From: Eutypa lata
Lineage: Eukaryota; Ascomycota; Sordariomycetes; Xylariales; Diatrypaceae
Direction: 5' to 3'
Assembly (NCBI GenBank): GCA_022661535.1
Contig: JAKULF010000006.1
Span: 2,165,001-2,229,000 of the forward strand
DNA: 64,000 nucleotides
A program made the translations under genes and the position numbers. Of this stretch, positions 24,714 through 38,947 are shown in pieces (position 1 is the stretch's first letter; every line of letters begins with the position of its first letter). Below the pieces are notes generated by a model. It did no database searches. It saw only the letters and a program-made list of their open reading frames with translations, and was not told the DNA's origin.

Positions 24714-25754
24714 TTAATCCAGACCGGGGAGAGGCATGTCGGAGAGGTTAATTCCTTTAGGCATAAGCTCGTCCGTTCGGAGGTCCTTGTCGTATGCGAT
24801 CATCTCGGCTAGGACGTCAAGTACGCGCTAGGGAGGGTTACGAGTTAGCAGGAGATGGTAGGTGTAGGGTTGTGCGGGTGTTGTCGTCGTTGTCGTCTTA
24901 CCTTGTCTACGGTCTTATCGTAGATGTTGACTAGATCGCTGGGAGTCGGGTACACCTTGAGCGCCCTGTAGAATGCGACGGCGGCCTCCATCGTTTTTGA
25001 AGCTGTGTGTTGGGATAACCTGGTTAGCTAACCTGTTTCAAACCCGCTATATATTTTTGCCGCTACCATTATGTATAGATAAGAGCCTTTTCTTCTTCTT
25101 TTTTTTTCTTTCTTTCTCTTTTTTTTTGGACCACTAGAGGGAGAAGAAAAATAAACTCACGTTCGGCAGCTAGGACCTCGCCTTGCTGGACATGGTCCAT
25201 GAAGTACTGCTCCTTCTCGTTGATGCCGGTGGGGAAGCCCTCCTCGAGCGCAGCGTCGACGGCGTCGTGGATAGCCTTCCGCCTCTCCTTGACGCCGGCG
25301 ACGGCCTCCTCCTTCTCGGCCCGCACCTGCCGCCGCTCCGACCGCCGCAGCGATCGCCGGAAGTCTGCGTTCTTGCGCCGGTTGTGATCGAAATAGACCA
25401 TGTAGGCTGCAATTTTTAAAAAATTTACTTCAAGTCAGTTTCTCTCCCTTTCCTAGCTTAGGTATGTAGGTAAGTTGCATGATATTATATTTTGTGTTCT
25501 TTTTTTTAATAACTTCGACTAGATTGTAAATCCTGTGCCATGTGTTTGTGTGTTCTTCTCCTCTTATCCCCTTCTAGCCGGACTAGGACATTGTCTTGAA
25601 TTGTATGTACGGGTTCAAGGGATGAAATGTGAAGTGGTGGCTGTCATGGTGGTGGTGGTGGTGGTGGTGTTGGAGGAGGTGGTGGTGACGTACCAAGGAG
25701 GCCGGTGGCTATGGTAGCCGCTGATATCGTGGCTACCGCGCTTGTTTGCACCAT
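24714..25754 (-). CDS. TOM20: Mitochondrial import receptor subunit Tom20
   Basis: An outer-membrane receptor that recognises amphipathic mitochondrial presequences and passes precursors to the Tom40 pore. Model: complement(join(24714..24827, 24902..25002, 25161..25406, 25694..25754)), 173 aa (Neurospora Tom20 is 181). All four exons join in phase with GT-AG introns of 74, 158 and 287 bp. The N-terminus MVQTSAVAT, rich in Ala and Ile, forms the membrane anchor and runs into [13 protein letters not shown], the family's anchor-to-cytosol junction. Next comes a strongly basic segment of about 35 residues, and then the receptor domain with [16 protein letters not shown] and NIYDKTV motifs. The C-terminus is short. 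The gene shares a divergent promoter of about 790 bp with EXO84. Exon 2 is unusually GC-rich. Confidence 0.93.
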
Positions 25755-26548
25755 TGTGAAAACTCTCGTTTGTGATACCGTTGCGACAAAATACAAATGT
25801 TGTTATTCGGTTTGCAAACAAGAAGAACAATGTCAAGGGGGATTCGCTCGCAGTGAGGGAAGCCGGGTCGGAGAGGGGGGGTTCTGGTATGAGGTCGGTT
25901 TAACTAAAAGATCAGCTTGTGAAGAAAGCCGCACCAAGTGCACATCTTCCAATCGAGGTTGTCGTAATTTTTTTTTATCAAGGCCTAGTCAATAGTAGGT
26001 AGCTGAGGGTCCGCTATCCGTCATCCCCTGTAGTTACAGTATGTAGGTAACTTTAGCGGTGCCTTTCAACTAACATGAGTGCCCGCTCTGCCGCTGAGAT
26101 AACTACAAGGTCTCCACTTCTATACCGGGCCTTCAATATGTACTTCCGATTCCCTTTGTTAAGTGAGGTCATTGTATGTACTCATTCTCAAACATAATGT
26201 GGTCAATGCGCCAAAGTCGACATCTTGTTAGGCTGTCTCAGCGTTCCTCAGCTATGTAGGTACTTAGTTAATGGGGGCAGTGAATCAAAGTAAAGCATCT
26301 GTCTTGAATACTATGTATCAACATTCATTCCGGCATACTTCGTAAATCTCATGTCAATTCGGTTCACTGTTTATACTTTTAATTTTCTCTCTCTGAATTC
26401 CTCTATGTATAATATACTAGTAACCCAGTTTCCCTACAGCGCTTTCTTCTAAAAGTTGACTCGACGATAAAGCTTTCTCCCTAACTTAATTTACCTACCT
26501 TATTATCGACAATACCCTAAGGACCATAGCCTAACCTGATTGCCGAAT
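25755..26548. other. Divergent promoter region of TOM20 and EXO84
   Basis: About 790 bp between divergent start codons. AT-rich, with TACCTACCTT just before the EXO84 leader (about 26492-26501). No coding frame is supported. Confidence 0.5.
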
Positions 26549-28650
26549 ATGTCTGAGGAAAGGAACAAGATCTCTCTTCGTAGCGGCAAGAGGAAAACTC
26601 GTCCAGTTATTAGCGCCCCAAGGCAAATATCAGAACCGATTCCCAACGATGGTGTAGCTGTGCCTAGGAGCGTTGGAGGGAAACTTCCGGCAGTACCGAC
26701 TCCTGGTCCAGCAGCACAACCTCGTCCACGCCCCCGCCCACCACCTTCGACTGCGACAGGCGATCTTGTTAAGCGCCGCTATTCTACTCGCTTTAACAAC
26801 CTCCCCGAGAATTTCGATGCCTCCGCCCCACCGCTCCCCAGCTTCGATATCTCCAAGTATGACCAACCCCGTCAACAGCGCCCGCCTCCGTCACGAGGTG
26901 GTCCGGTAGGCGGAGGATCTGGTGCTGCACCAATTGTCGACAGAGAAGCCCTCGGGAACCCACGTCTTATTGTTGATCAATATGTTTCGAACATCCTTAG
27001 TGAAGCCGATGAGGAGGGAATACGAGGCTATGAAACTGAATTACAGAAGACTAAAGCCAAGGCATCGGCCGACTTGCAACAGAACGTCTATCAGAACCGA
27101 ACACAGTTTATCAAAATTAGCAAAGAGGCCGAAAAGCTTAAGGCCGAGATGCGCTCGCTCCGGAACGTGTTCGAGGAGTTGAAATCAAACACTACTGCGC
27201 TCAGGAGCGCGACAAACAACAACGATGCTTCCATGAATGGGGAATTCTCGACAGGCTTGAGTAAGAGAGATAAGCGAAGCTCTGTCGCTGATCGATCCGC
27301 CCTTTGGAACTCGCAAATGCAAGCTCTCTACAAGAATGTTGAAGGGTCGCAAAAGTTCCTACCTAATTCCATGGGACGTCACGTTGTCCAGAACGCCGGT
27401 GCTTGGATCGAGTTAGACAACGCTACTTACAAACCAAGGCGGTCGATGCACGTGTTCCTCTTAAATGACCACCTGCTTATCGCATCGCGCAAGAAGCGCA
27501 AGGTCGATACGCCTAACGACGTGCGCGGTCCGATGACAAAGCTAGTTGCTGATCGCTGCTGGCCCCTATTGGACATCGAAGTCATCGACATGGCTGGGAC
27601 AAATGAATCTTCCAGTGGGAGGAACAAACTTGCGGATGCCGTCATGGTTCGAGGGGTTGGGCAGGAATCTTTTATTTATCGGACGGAGAAACCCGAAGAC
27701 CCTATGAAACCGAACTTGATGCTCAACATCCGCAAGGCCGTAGAGGAGCTACGTAAGGGCTTACAGTCGGAAATGGAGGCCAACAACAAGGCTAAGGAGA
27801 CCATCAACTATTTCGCTTCGCGCGACCCCGGTCTACTACAAAAGACTGAACTACTTGAAACATTGTCTGACATCAAAGACATGCTAATCGAAGTAGACGG
27901 CAAGCAGCAGAACTTGCGCTGGGTTGAAGGACAGATGGATGAACTCGACATAGACATCGCTCTCCAGCGATTCGACTTGGCGGTCGATCGCGTTGAGAAC
28001 TTGAAGAACCTTGCTCGAGGGTTAAAGAAGAATATCATCGCCCAAGACTTTATCAACTTCAAGGTCGAGGAAAGGAGCGCTAAGCTAGCTGGGCTGATTG
28101 TCAGAGAACTCATCGATACCCATAGTGAGCAGACAAAGACGAAACGCAATGTCGGCTGGCTTAGCAGACTCGGCTACGAAGACCGTGCGAGAGAGGCATA
28201 TCTGGAGGCCAGGGGCAACTTGATCCAGAAACGGTCCAGGTATGTATTCTATGGTTCCAAACAGTCACCACACGGAAGCTAACTTGGCGTAGACAATGCA
28301 TTTTCCAGGGCGACCTACATGCTTATATCTGGCAGCTCTCCTTCGTGTACTTCAGTATCATCAGGAACACTGTCAGCTGCTTCCAGAGCTGCTTCCCGCA
28401 GCCGATGATGAGCGCGTGTGTCAAGTGGGCCAAGGAAGAGGTGGATGCATTCAACGTCATCCTAGCTAGACAGCTCAGCAGCGTGGAGAAGGACGGGGAG
28501 GCGTGGCAGATGTGCATCGAAAGGGCGAAGCTTCATGCGCAGATGTTAGAGGAGGTTCACTTGGACTTCAAGGATTTTGTCGGCAAAAACGTATCCCATC
28601 TGAAGCCAGTGCGCGCCAATGGGCCGGTCGGCCTTGGACTAGCACAGTGA
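26549..28650 (+). CDS. EXO84: Exocyst complex component Exo84
   Basis: A subunit of the octameric exocyst that tethers secretory vesicles to the plasma membrane at growing hyphal tips. Model: join(26549..28239, 28293..28650), 682 aa. The 53-bp intron (GTATGT..GCGTAG) completes an Arg codon across the junction and restores the conserved run FQGDLHAYIWQLSFVYFSIIRNT-like. The N-terminal 130 residues are basic and proline-rich. A Vps51/Exo84-type coiled coil follows at about 140-225. A PH-like domain lies near 285-390 (AWIELDNATYK...VFLLNDHLLIASRKKRK). The helical exocyst-rod C-terminal domain begins near 420. The start at 26549 is the first in-frame ATG. The gene diverges from TOM20. Confidence 0.93.
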
Positions 28651-29792
28651 ACTCCGTAAGCCAGGCTGGCCTAACTACTTCGTTTTGAACCTTAGATGAT
28701 GAGGAAGAGGAAAGTCGGGATTTCTCAAGGGTATTAGGTCGTAAGGGTTATTATGACAGAAGACAAGAAGACAATAATGAGATACCCGATTAATTTTATC
28801 ATGACATGCATTTCTTAGATCATTGTCACTACCTACCTTACTTTACTAGATAGATAGGTAGTCCGTGAATATATATTGTGGGAAATAGGAGAGCGATATA
28901 TAACTATACCACCTGTCTGCCAGGTCTACTACATGCTCAACGGACCGTAGATGCGACCCTCCTTTAGCGGCTTTACATAGCTTATCTAATCTGGGGTGAC
29001 GAAGTACTACGTACGTAAGTACTTAGTTAACTAGGAAAAATTAGAACATGCCCGCCCGGCACGTTGAGGCCCAGTCCTATCCCACTAATCAAGCAACAAC
29101 AACATCAGGTATCTACATACATAAGTACATAGCATATGTTAGTTGAACTGACTACCCGCTTGTGCAATATCCCCTTCATCCCTTCCCATACTCACATAAC
29201 ACCCTACCTACATACACTACCCACTTACTTTACTTCCTTAAGATAGCCCGCAACAATCAAAGATCGATTGTTTTTTTTTCTATTCTAACGACGACCGCTA
29301 CGAAGACCCATCTGCGATATTCTTTAAAGTTCAATACCATTCTCATCGTTACCAAATAGACAAAGGGGAGGATAACAGGCGAACCGAACACGCGACCAGC
29401 TCCTTCATAGTTTCATTCGCCTTTGCCCGAATTGGTGTCTCCCCCGCCCGCCCCTAAACTTGATATCATATCGACCTACCTTCTGCCCAACCAGCATAGC
29501 ATCATAACACCTGCATCTACATATCTCCTCCATCTGGATTTTTGGCCTGTAGAATTGACGACGACGACCACCTTGTTTACGATCCATTCCTCTGTTATAA
29601 GCGGGTGTATCATTCTTTTTTTCTTGTTCCCCTCATCCTCTTTTTAGCTGCATCGCCGAAATCCTTTTGGAACGAACGACGGACGAACGAACGGCCAACT
29701 CTTTGAAGAAAAACCACGATACCCCGCCGACGACATTTGCATAGATACGCATCCCACGCTTATCATTTATTAATTTCTCGCCTATAATAATC
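28651..29792. other. Intergenic region and PP2A promoter/leader
   Basis: 1.1 kb without a supported gene. It contains CTACCTACCTTAC and GATAGATAGGTAG (about 28830-28861) and ACGTACGTAAGTACTTAG (about 29009-29030). The last 500 bp is pyrimidine-rich and probably holds the PP2A promoter and 5' leader. Confidence 0.45.
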
Positions 29793-31199
<1,407 letters not shown>

Positions 31200-32196
31200 T
31201 CCATATCGGAAAGTTCCTGCGCGGTCCCTCGTGGACGTGCAGACTCGAGGCCTGGCTTCGTCCGGGACTTTCCATGTCTTGGGAAATGTCAGGGTTTGCC
31301 TCTACCGTCATGTCGGCTTGGGAGTGCGATACCGCTCTGCGACAATGTACTACTATTATACACAGAGGGCTCACATGGCCGGATGCGAGGTATACTCAGC
31401 TGAGGAGGCATCCATCTAGAGGCACACGCGCCGCCCAGCATTCGGCATGGTTCGTTTCGGTTGACCATGTCGGAGAGAAAGAAGGAAAGAAGGAAAGAAA
31501 GAAAGAAAGGCTGGCCGGCGTGAAAAGCAGAAGTTGCAAGCAAGCCATAGATTCCTCATTAATGAAATAGACAAAAAAGTGTCGTGTCAAGTATAATCAG
31601 TCCATTCTTACTTCGCAAATGTGATTAATGTTCGAGACAAGAATGTCCCTTGATGTGAAATTCCAAGTCGAGAAACTATGGGCACTATACTTCGTAGCAC
31701 TGCAAGTAGGTACCCATAGGCGTTTCGTTGTATTCTCTCCGTACCTAGCTCGATGACACGACTCATACCAATACCATACCATACCTAGGTACTATTAAAT
31801 CAACCTATCCAGCCCATAACTATCACTAATCCCAGCCCCTTTTTTCATCCTCGTCCCTACGTCACATTCTGTTTTCTCATTTTTCAACGTCTTAACCTTC
31901 CCTTTCCTTTCCCACCTCCATCTCCCATCACCAATATCCTCCCACCCCCTCCCGTTCGGTTCGGGCCCCATCTATACTCTCTTCATCATTACTATCATCG
32001 TCATTTACCATCTCCCCCTCGAACCAGAACCGCGAGAGCATCCATTGCTTTCTGTTGAGATCGGCAGTTTTCACTCATTCTCTCGTTTTGTTAATATTGG
32101 CGCTGCTTACTTAGTAAATGAAAGGAAGGATGATGCGTGGTAAGCAGTTGAGTAGCTAGCCAGCCTTGTCACTCACTCAGGCGCCACTACGTACTG
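31200..32196. other. Convergent 3' regions of PP2A and the DUF3112-like gene
   Basis: About 1 kb between convergent stop codons. It contains a GAAA/GGAAA purine run (about 31473-31509) and pyrimidine-rich DNA around 31880-32020. No gene is supported. Confidence 0.45.
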
Positions 32197-34411
32197 CTAT
32201 CGCGCAACGGGGCCCGTTCCGAGATCAACCTCGCCATCATCGCAAACGACACGGTCGTCGTTGCTATTAGTAGCAGCAGCAGTAGTAGGTATTCGATCGA
32301 TACGCGTCCAAGCAGAACCGCCGTCGCTGTAATGTGTCGTCGTAGTGGCGGCGAAAGCGGCGGAAGATCCACCGCCAGGATGATCGACCATGACGATATC
32401 ATCACCGCCACCAACGCCACCCAGTGGAAGCATGAACGCGGACCGGTTGGTCTCGCCCAACCTCAACATGGACACCACCGAGTCGGCCCCCATCCTCGAC
32501 CCGTCGTAATCCATCCTGGAAGACGTCCTCGGCGACGAAGACGACCCACCACCATCACCACCACCACCACCACCACCACTACCACTAGCAAATAGGAACG
32601 GCACGGTGCTACTGCACCGCGAGGGCGAGTCGTCCTTATTATCATTATTAGCAGCAGCAGCGCCTCTGCTCATGCCCAGTAGTGCAGCAGCGGGAGCGTA
32701 TCGGCTACCACTGCTGCTGCTATTTCTGAGGCCACTACCACCACCGCTACTTCTTCTCTCCTTCCTGAGCTTGTTCTGGCCGCTCACCAAATTGAAATTT
32801 CCATCTCCGTTTCTACCTCCACTACTGCTATTACGACGACGATGGGAGAAAAAGGCATGGAAGCGGCAGCGCCTGCAGCAGGGATTATTGTTGGAGTTGG
32901 AGTTGGGCCAGGGAGACCGCGTGGCGCAATTGCAGCTCCTGAACGAAGATGGGTTTCCATTGTCATTTTCATTACCACCAGCAGCAGAGGGCGAGGAAGG
33001 GGTACCGGCACCGGAAGAAGACGCCAAGTTGAGGTAATCGCCCGGCCCCTTAGATCCGTCCGGGACGACGAACCGCCGGTCGAAACGCCAGAATAGGTAG
33101 GCTGTCGATATGGCTAGGTCCGTCGCGTAGTTGAAGATGTAGTAGCACCAGCGCGCCGCGTACCATGGCTGTTGCTGTTGCTGGCTATCGCCGGTGGCAG
33201 CACGAATGGCGATGGCGATCCCTGCCCCGGCTCGGAACCAGGCGCCTAGTGCTGCGAGGGCCGAGCAGACCAGCAGGAGGCGGACTTTGGCCGACCTAGT
33301 TGGGTGTAACGGAACGTTTCGGTTTGGTTAGCTAGCTAGTTCTTCATTTTTCTTCTTCTTTGTCTTGCGTGTATTTCCAGGGGTAAAAGAAAGGAAGGAA
33401 GGACTTCCTGGTAAAATAAAAATAAATAAATAATGGAAAACTCTCTCTTGAGAAACATCATTTGGATAAGGGAAAGGGGGCAGGGAAGATAGAGATGGAT
33501 CAGATGAAACGAAATGAAGATACATACCAGCTTCCGGAGCCGAACTTCTCGATATTAGCATGTCGAACCCGACAGCAACGACGATGATGGCATCGATTGT
33601 ATCGCTTTTCTCTTTCATCGTTACCCCCTGTGCCCGTTGAAATTCTTCCGGTGCCGGCCTCGACGTCAGCGTCAGCAGCAGCAGCAGCGGGGGTAACATA
33701 ACTCTCGCCACAATCATCACCACCACCCCGACAACAAGATCTCGCCATCCCCCACGCGACCGCGGCGCCCAGTACAACCGGAACTGGAACCGTAGCCAGG
33801 ATAGCCAAAGCCACGGCACCGAGGAGCTGAACGACGCGGGCGCCGTTGATGCGGCGCGCGAACACCTCTTCCTCACTACCACCATCATCACCACCACCAT
33901 CACCATCACCATCAATCCTGGCGTAAAAACACCCCAGCGCCACCCCAGCAGCGACCATGAAAACCAGCGCGACGACAACAGCGGCGAGCAGGGCGTTGAA
34001 CGCGAGCGTGGTAGCCCGCCGCCACCCGAAGCGCGGCCGGTAGCCGCGCAGGACGCGCTGCGCGAGCACCATGTTCGTTATGTAGATTAGGACGGTGCCG
34101 AGCTGGGCTAGGGCCGTGGCTGCTGTCGCTACTCCCCCGCTACTGCTGCTTTGGGAAGAAGCCCAGGCCATGCGGACGGCGAGGGCGAGGCACCGGAGGA
34201 GGCAGAGCGCGCACATCATGCCTGAGAAGGCGAATTTGAAGTTTGGTGGAGACGAGGGGGGGTTCTTCTTGTTGTTTTTGTTGTTGTTGGTGCGGAGGAC
34301 GATGAAGTGAGCGAGTGCTGATAGGAAGAAGAGGAGCAGGAGGACGACGCAGATTGCGTCGTCGAGAGGGGGCGTGGGCGTCCCGCCTATTATTATTCGT
34401 GGTGTTGCCAT
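32197..34411 (-). CDS. Multi-pass membrane protein, DUF3112-like
   Basis: A fungal integral membrane protein of unknown function. Model: complement(join(32197..33295, 33528..34411)), 660 aa, with a 232-bp intron (GTATGT..ACTAG) splitting a Trp codon. The chosen ATG (34411) places the first membrane segment right after GGTPTPPLDDAI, as in the DUF3112 family. An in-frame ATG at 34612 exists, but the added residues look like translated leader. About seven hydrophobic segments are visible up to residue about 365, with family-like motifs NMVLAQRVLRGYRPRFGW and, in the last segment, ATDLAISTAYLFWRFDRRFV followed by PDGSKGPGDY. The C-terminal half (about 385-660) is a low-complexity Asn/Gly/Ser-rich cytosolic tail. 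The family assignment comes from memory of these motifs. No substrate or partner can be inferred. Confidence 0.75.
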
Positions 34412-36854
34412 GGTTAGGGAGGGAGGGGGTTTGGCTTCCAGGTGAGAGAGTGCGATGGACTTTTGCTTGTTATGTTGGGTGTTGTGGATGGAGGGATTCG
34501 TGAATCGCCGAAGGGACGGTATATCACAGGATAGAAAGGGGAACCTTTTCTTGCTTCTGCAGTTTTTTCTTCTTTTCCCTTCTTCTTCTTCTTCTTGCTT
34601 TAGTGTGGTCACTGCCCGGCTTTTACTCCCTGACGTTCTTAGTTAGGCACAGAGCCTGGAGTTAATAGCATATACTCCCGAATATCTTCCTAAGCAGCCC
34701 CAACTTCAGAGCCAATATCACAAAATGGGACTAAGGAACAAGTAAAGGACAGCTCTATCTGTTGTAGATCTAGATCAATGTACAAAGTGAAGGATGTGCA
34801 CATTAGGATAGCAGTAGGTATAGGGGATGAGGGCTTAGAACCGTAGTCCTCAACGGCATGCTTATTCTTCCTGAGTAACTACTATTAATAAGTCCTGATG
34901 CGACTATAATGTTTAAGTTGCTACTGAACCAAGACTCCTTACTCTCCCTCTAAGGCGTAAGCTTCTGACCTGTATTGAGGCACAATAATGTCTCGTCGGC
35001 CATCCCCAAACAGTAAGACGAACTTAATTAGCAAATGAGGAGCTTATCATATACCATGCCTCCTGAAACTCTAGACGGCCGCTACCAAAGTCTATGCAAC
35101 GAAACACCTTCTTTCACTTGTCAGCCAGTACCAAGTACATGATCAATGGCTGAAAATAGAGAACTTGTCTGCGTTACTCTTTACATGGTATACTTGTGGC
35201 CGAGTCCTTATGACTGCAGATGTGTAGTTTGGTATAGGAGCCAACTTCGATATGTTTCGTCAGCCTTGCTACCTAGTTACTAGTAAACTCTGAATTGCTA
35301 ATAGCTTCCATGGCCTTAGAACAGGTAGTTACAATATAGGCAGCCGTTCAGTTTAGCGGGTTCTTGTTCTCTTTCCGTCGATATTACTTCCATCACTTTA
35401 TTTATTCTTCCACAGATAGCTTCTTATTGTTTATATATAACCTGAGATATAGTAGACCTGGACGTATATAAGAGGCAGGTAGGCTTCGATGCACAATGAA
35501 TAGAACGGCTGAAATGCCTGGGTACTCCGTAATTTAGCTACGCAAGTTACCACTACAACCTTAGAACACCCCCCTCGGCTAATGCTCACTCATACTACTA
35601 TAAGTATAAGGGGAATCGGTTTCCCAGAAGTGTTAATTCCAATATTAACAGACACACCATCTCCAGTCGCGGTTGTAGTGGATGAGAGAGCTCTCGTATT
35701 TTCTAAGCTATTCCCCTGTAGTCTTCGACTTCTTACGATACCAGAAAATTAGGAAATAATTTATGTGATCAGTAAGGCTTAATTCCCGCAGTTACAAGTT
35801 CGGCCGCCGCGATAGCACATGGAAGGCCTTAAGAGTCGAAACTTGAGAGGTGTTGGGTCAATTCCAACCTGGATAGGGGAGTTTATAGCACCCCAGGCAT
35901 TATTCGTATGAGTTTGCTTCATGTTCTTCCCAAGGTCATAGGTCCTACGCCTTCAGGCTTAGTCAACTGGCATCGAATCCCACCTAGAAGTATGTATGTA
36001 TGTATTTGAGTTTGGTACCACGAGATTACAACAATTAGTAATCTAGGAAAGAGGCAGCTAGTTATAAGTTTCAACATTAAAATCCCAAGCTATCCGAGTC
36101 CTTGCTCTCCAACTACGTAGTTAGATCCAGATCCCTCCCGGAGCCCTCGGTGCAGATGCCGGACACCCTGACGGCCCGACATCCGGTACATAATATATTC
36201 CGGCCCGCTGCTAATCCCGAGCGGTCCTAGCTTTGTTTCCATACTTCCAACGTTAGATTTTCAGAATGACGACAGAAAAAGGCCAAATTTCAGCCAATTG
36301 GGTAACGCTCGCAAGTTCTCCTGTCAGAGATATTCGTACAGCTACCTAGTCTAATCAGAGAGCTCGAGAACGAGAAGCTAGACTAACTACCTAGGTACCT
36401 AGCTCAAGGCTGCTACATAAGAGGGAGGTACTGGCTTGAATGTATTGTACATACAATACGTACGTACCAAGAATAAAATAAGCCTCCGACCACAAACAAA
36501 CCTATCATCGATCATCGTCGTCATCAAACCGGGAGATCCTTTATTTCTCTTTTGCTCTTCCAATCTTCTCAATTTCAAACCCTGCGTTGCGTGGCCGCTC
36601 TAAACGTCTGCCTAGCGTTGTACAAACTAGTTAACCATTTATCTATCTTCCTTTCTTCTTGTATCCATCCATCCACGCGCAAAGTCAACAGAGACGGGAA
36701 CTTACTCTTAACTTTTTTCAATCCGAATATTACATAAACAGTCCCCTTTTATTGTTTCACAAGTAAAACTCAAAGAAGCCTTTTTTTTTCTTCTTCTCGT
36801 TATTAAAGAAAAAGAACCTACTCCTACCCCTATAATTACGTTACGGTAGCAAAT
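34412..36854. other. 2.4-kb divergent intergenic region, no gene recognised
   Basis: Lies between the divergent DUF3112-like and TVP15-like genes. Moderately AT-rich, with stops in all frames. I see no transposon protein, tRNA boxes or long repeats. Features noted: a GTAT tandem near 35993-36006, a GC-richer patch near 36125-36215, and the palindrome CTAGGTACCTAG at 36391-36402. The last 350 bp is CT-rich and probably the TVP15-like promoter. Confidence 0.45.
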
Positions 36855-37490
36855 ATGGACTTCTCCGATACCTTGTACGTGTTTTCGCATCGCAGCAGCA
36901 GCAGCTCTGTCTGTCGCTGAATGATGGTCGTCGCGTTGCCGATGATGCATCTGCCTAGCTTCAATCGCTAACCTACTTTTTTTTTGCGTATCGCAGCCGA
37001 CTTGTCAACCTCGCCGTGGGCGTGATTATGGTCCTAGGTGGAATATCGCAATTCTTCCCCTTCGGATTGTAAGTTCTTCTCCGAATCCCCGACTTTATTG
37101 CAACGATTCTCCCCTTCCCTTTTTTTCAACGGAAACCCCTCTCTCCGAAAACAAAAACTAACACATGCCCAACTTAAAAAATAAAACAGCCAATCCCTCA
37201 TCATCGGCATCTACGTGATCCTGTTCGGCCTGAGCGTGGCGCTCCTCGAGTTCCAGATCCCGCCGCAGCTGTCGCGGTACGCGTCGTTCCTGTTCTCGTT
37301 CGCGGGGCGGGGCGCCTTCTACATCTTCGTGGGTTGCATCCTGCTGGACCACCACGTGCTGCGCGTCATCGCGGGCGCCATCGTCGGCGTCGTCGGCGTC
37401 GGCTACGTCGCCCTCGAGTTCATCCCCTCCGTCGAGCCCCCCGCCAACATGCGCGAGGCCGACCAGGGCTGGGGCGCCGAGCAGGTCTAG
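36855..37490 (+). CDS. Tvp15-like Golgi membrane protein (COPI-associated family)
   Basis: A small four-helix membrane protein of late Golgi and trans-Golgi membranes, linked to COPI vesicles in yeast. Model: join(36855..36874, 36997..37068, 37190..37490), 130 aa (yeast Tvp15 is 143). The 20-nt first exon encodes MDFSDT plus two bases. Introns of 122 and 121 bp both have GT-AG ends and split Phe codons. Hydrophobic segments cover LVNLAVGVIMVLGGISQFF, SLIIGIYVILFGLSVALLEF, the AFYIFVGCILLDH region and VIAGAIVGVVGVGYVALEF. The C-terminal tail is short, acidic and soluble. Exon 3 has almost only G/C third positions, unlike the first two exons. Confidence 0.88.
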
Positions 37491-38947
37491 ATGGGGAGAT
37501 GGTGAGAGGGAGAGGGAGAGGGAGAGAGAGACATCGAAAATGTTTCTGTCTGTCTTTATCTGTCTCCCCTTTTCCCTTTCCCCTCCCCTCCCCTCCCCTG
37601 CTCCTCTTACCCCTCCACTCGGTTCTCGACTTCCGCGGCGCTTTCCTGTCGGGATAAAGGGTATAAAACAAATAAAGAAATGGGAAAGAGGAACAGGGGA
37701 AGGAGGCGAGGGAGAAAGAACGAAGGAAGGGGTTGTTGGTATTTCTGTCGACGGGAGAGAGAGAGAGGACTGGTTACGGTGCTGCTCTGGGTTTCATGAC
37801 TTCCTATCCAAAATATCTTTATATAATATATATAAAAAAAATTAGTCCAGCTGTTGAGCAGCTACGGCAGCAGGGGAGAGGGGAGGGGGGCTATGGCGGA
37901 GAACGGAAGGAGAGAAAAAGTGTGGTGTGGGCAATATTATTATGTATGAGAAAGGCGTGATGGAAGCATGATTATTATTACGAAGGCGAAATGGATGTTT
38001 CAAGTGAGAAGTGGCCGAAGTCGAAGAAACTCACAAATAAATCAATGTACATTCAATTGCATACGGGGGGCCCGGTACGGTGTAGAGAGAGAGGTATTGT
38101 TACATTCACTTTCCTTGCGTTGCGTTGCCATGCGATAATGTCTCACGTCCGTCGTGTAAGATTTCCTGTATCTCGGGTTTTCAGATGGTGTCTATTTCTT
38201 TGGTTATTGTTTTCTTGTTGAGTTCTTGAACAATACTTGGTGAAGAGGCGAAGTCAGATCGTCGTCGAAGTTGGAGGGGTGGGAAGCTAAGGAGCGTTTT
38301 TACGGCTCAAAGTATGTAGATACTACCAATTACGACGTATTCTTTAGACCTAGGTACTTTGGTCGCGTAGAAGAGACTATATTCCGATTATGTTCCTCTG
38401 TACATTTACATGTAGTCCATGGAAAGACTAGACACAATACTTAATCCTTTGCTTGGTAGATGCAAGATATCCTGGAAGAAGAAGCAAAAAGAGCTACACC
38501 ATCTAGATTCATGAAACGATCACCATCAAACGAAAGCATCTGCTCGGTATAGATCACCAAGGCAAAATCTTAAAAATAACTAGATGCATAATCCATATCT
38601 CCTAATACATGCCATACAGGACTTCATATGTAAGCAACGCCATGGGATTGCTCGGTGCCATACTTTTTTTAGGCTCTAGACCCCTTATACTGATAATTCG
38701 CTTTTTTCCTGAATGCTCCTCAGGTGCTTAGTTGCGCCGCCGTAAATGCCATGTGAGTCGATGGGAAGGAAGTCTTAATCTTTCGTACGTGATATCGTAA
38801 TTTCCGTTCCTTCGACGCCTATAAGCCCATGAATATTCATTTCTGCAACCTGCACCCAATATCCCCCAAACCCGCTCTGTTCCTGAGCCCCTCTTATAAA
38901 GGCCGTTATAGATCGGCCGCAGCAAAATCATTACTAATTATAAAATT
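37491..38947. other. Convergent 3' regions of the Tvp15-like gene and sreA
   Basis: 1.46 kb with no supported gene. Just after the Tvp15-like stop, a GA-rich run (about 37500-37531) is followed by a C/T-rich run (about 37559-37620). The two could pair as an imperfect hairpin in the transcript. The rest is AT-rich 3' flank. Confidence 0.45.

Noticed and set aside
34412..34612. N-terminal extension of the DUF3112-like protein from an ATG at 34612
   Set aside because: The extra 67 residues are Lys/Glu- and Ser-rich, and the family pattern begins at the ATG at 34411. The region fits a 5' leader better.
34640..36500. AT-rich 2-kb stretch considered as a degraded transposon
   Set aside because: No reverse transcriptase, transposase or integrase fragment, no long terminal or inverted repeats, and no strong RIP-like composition could be seen.
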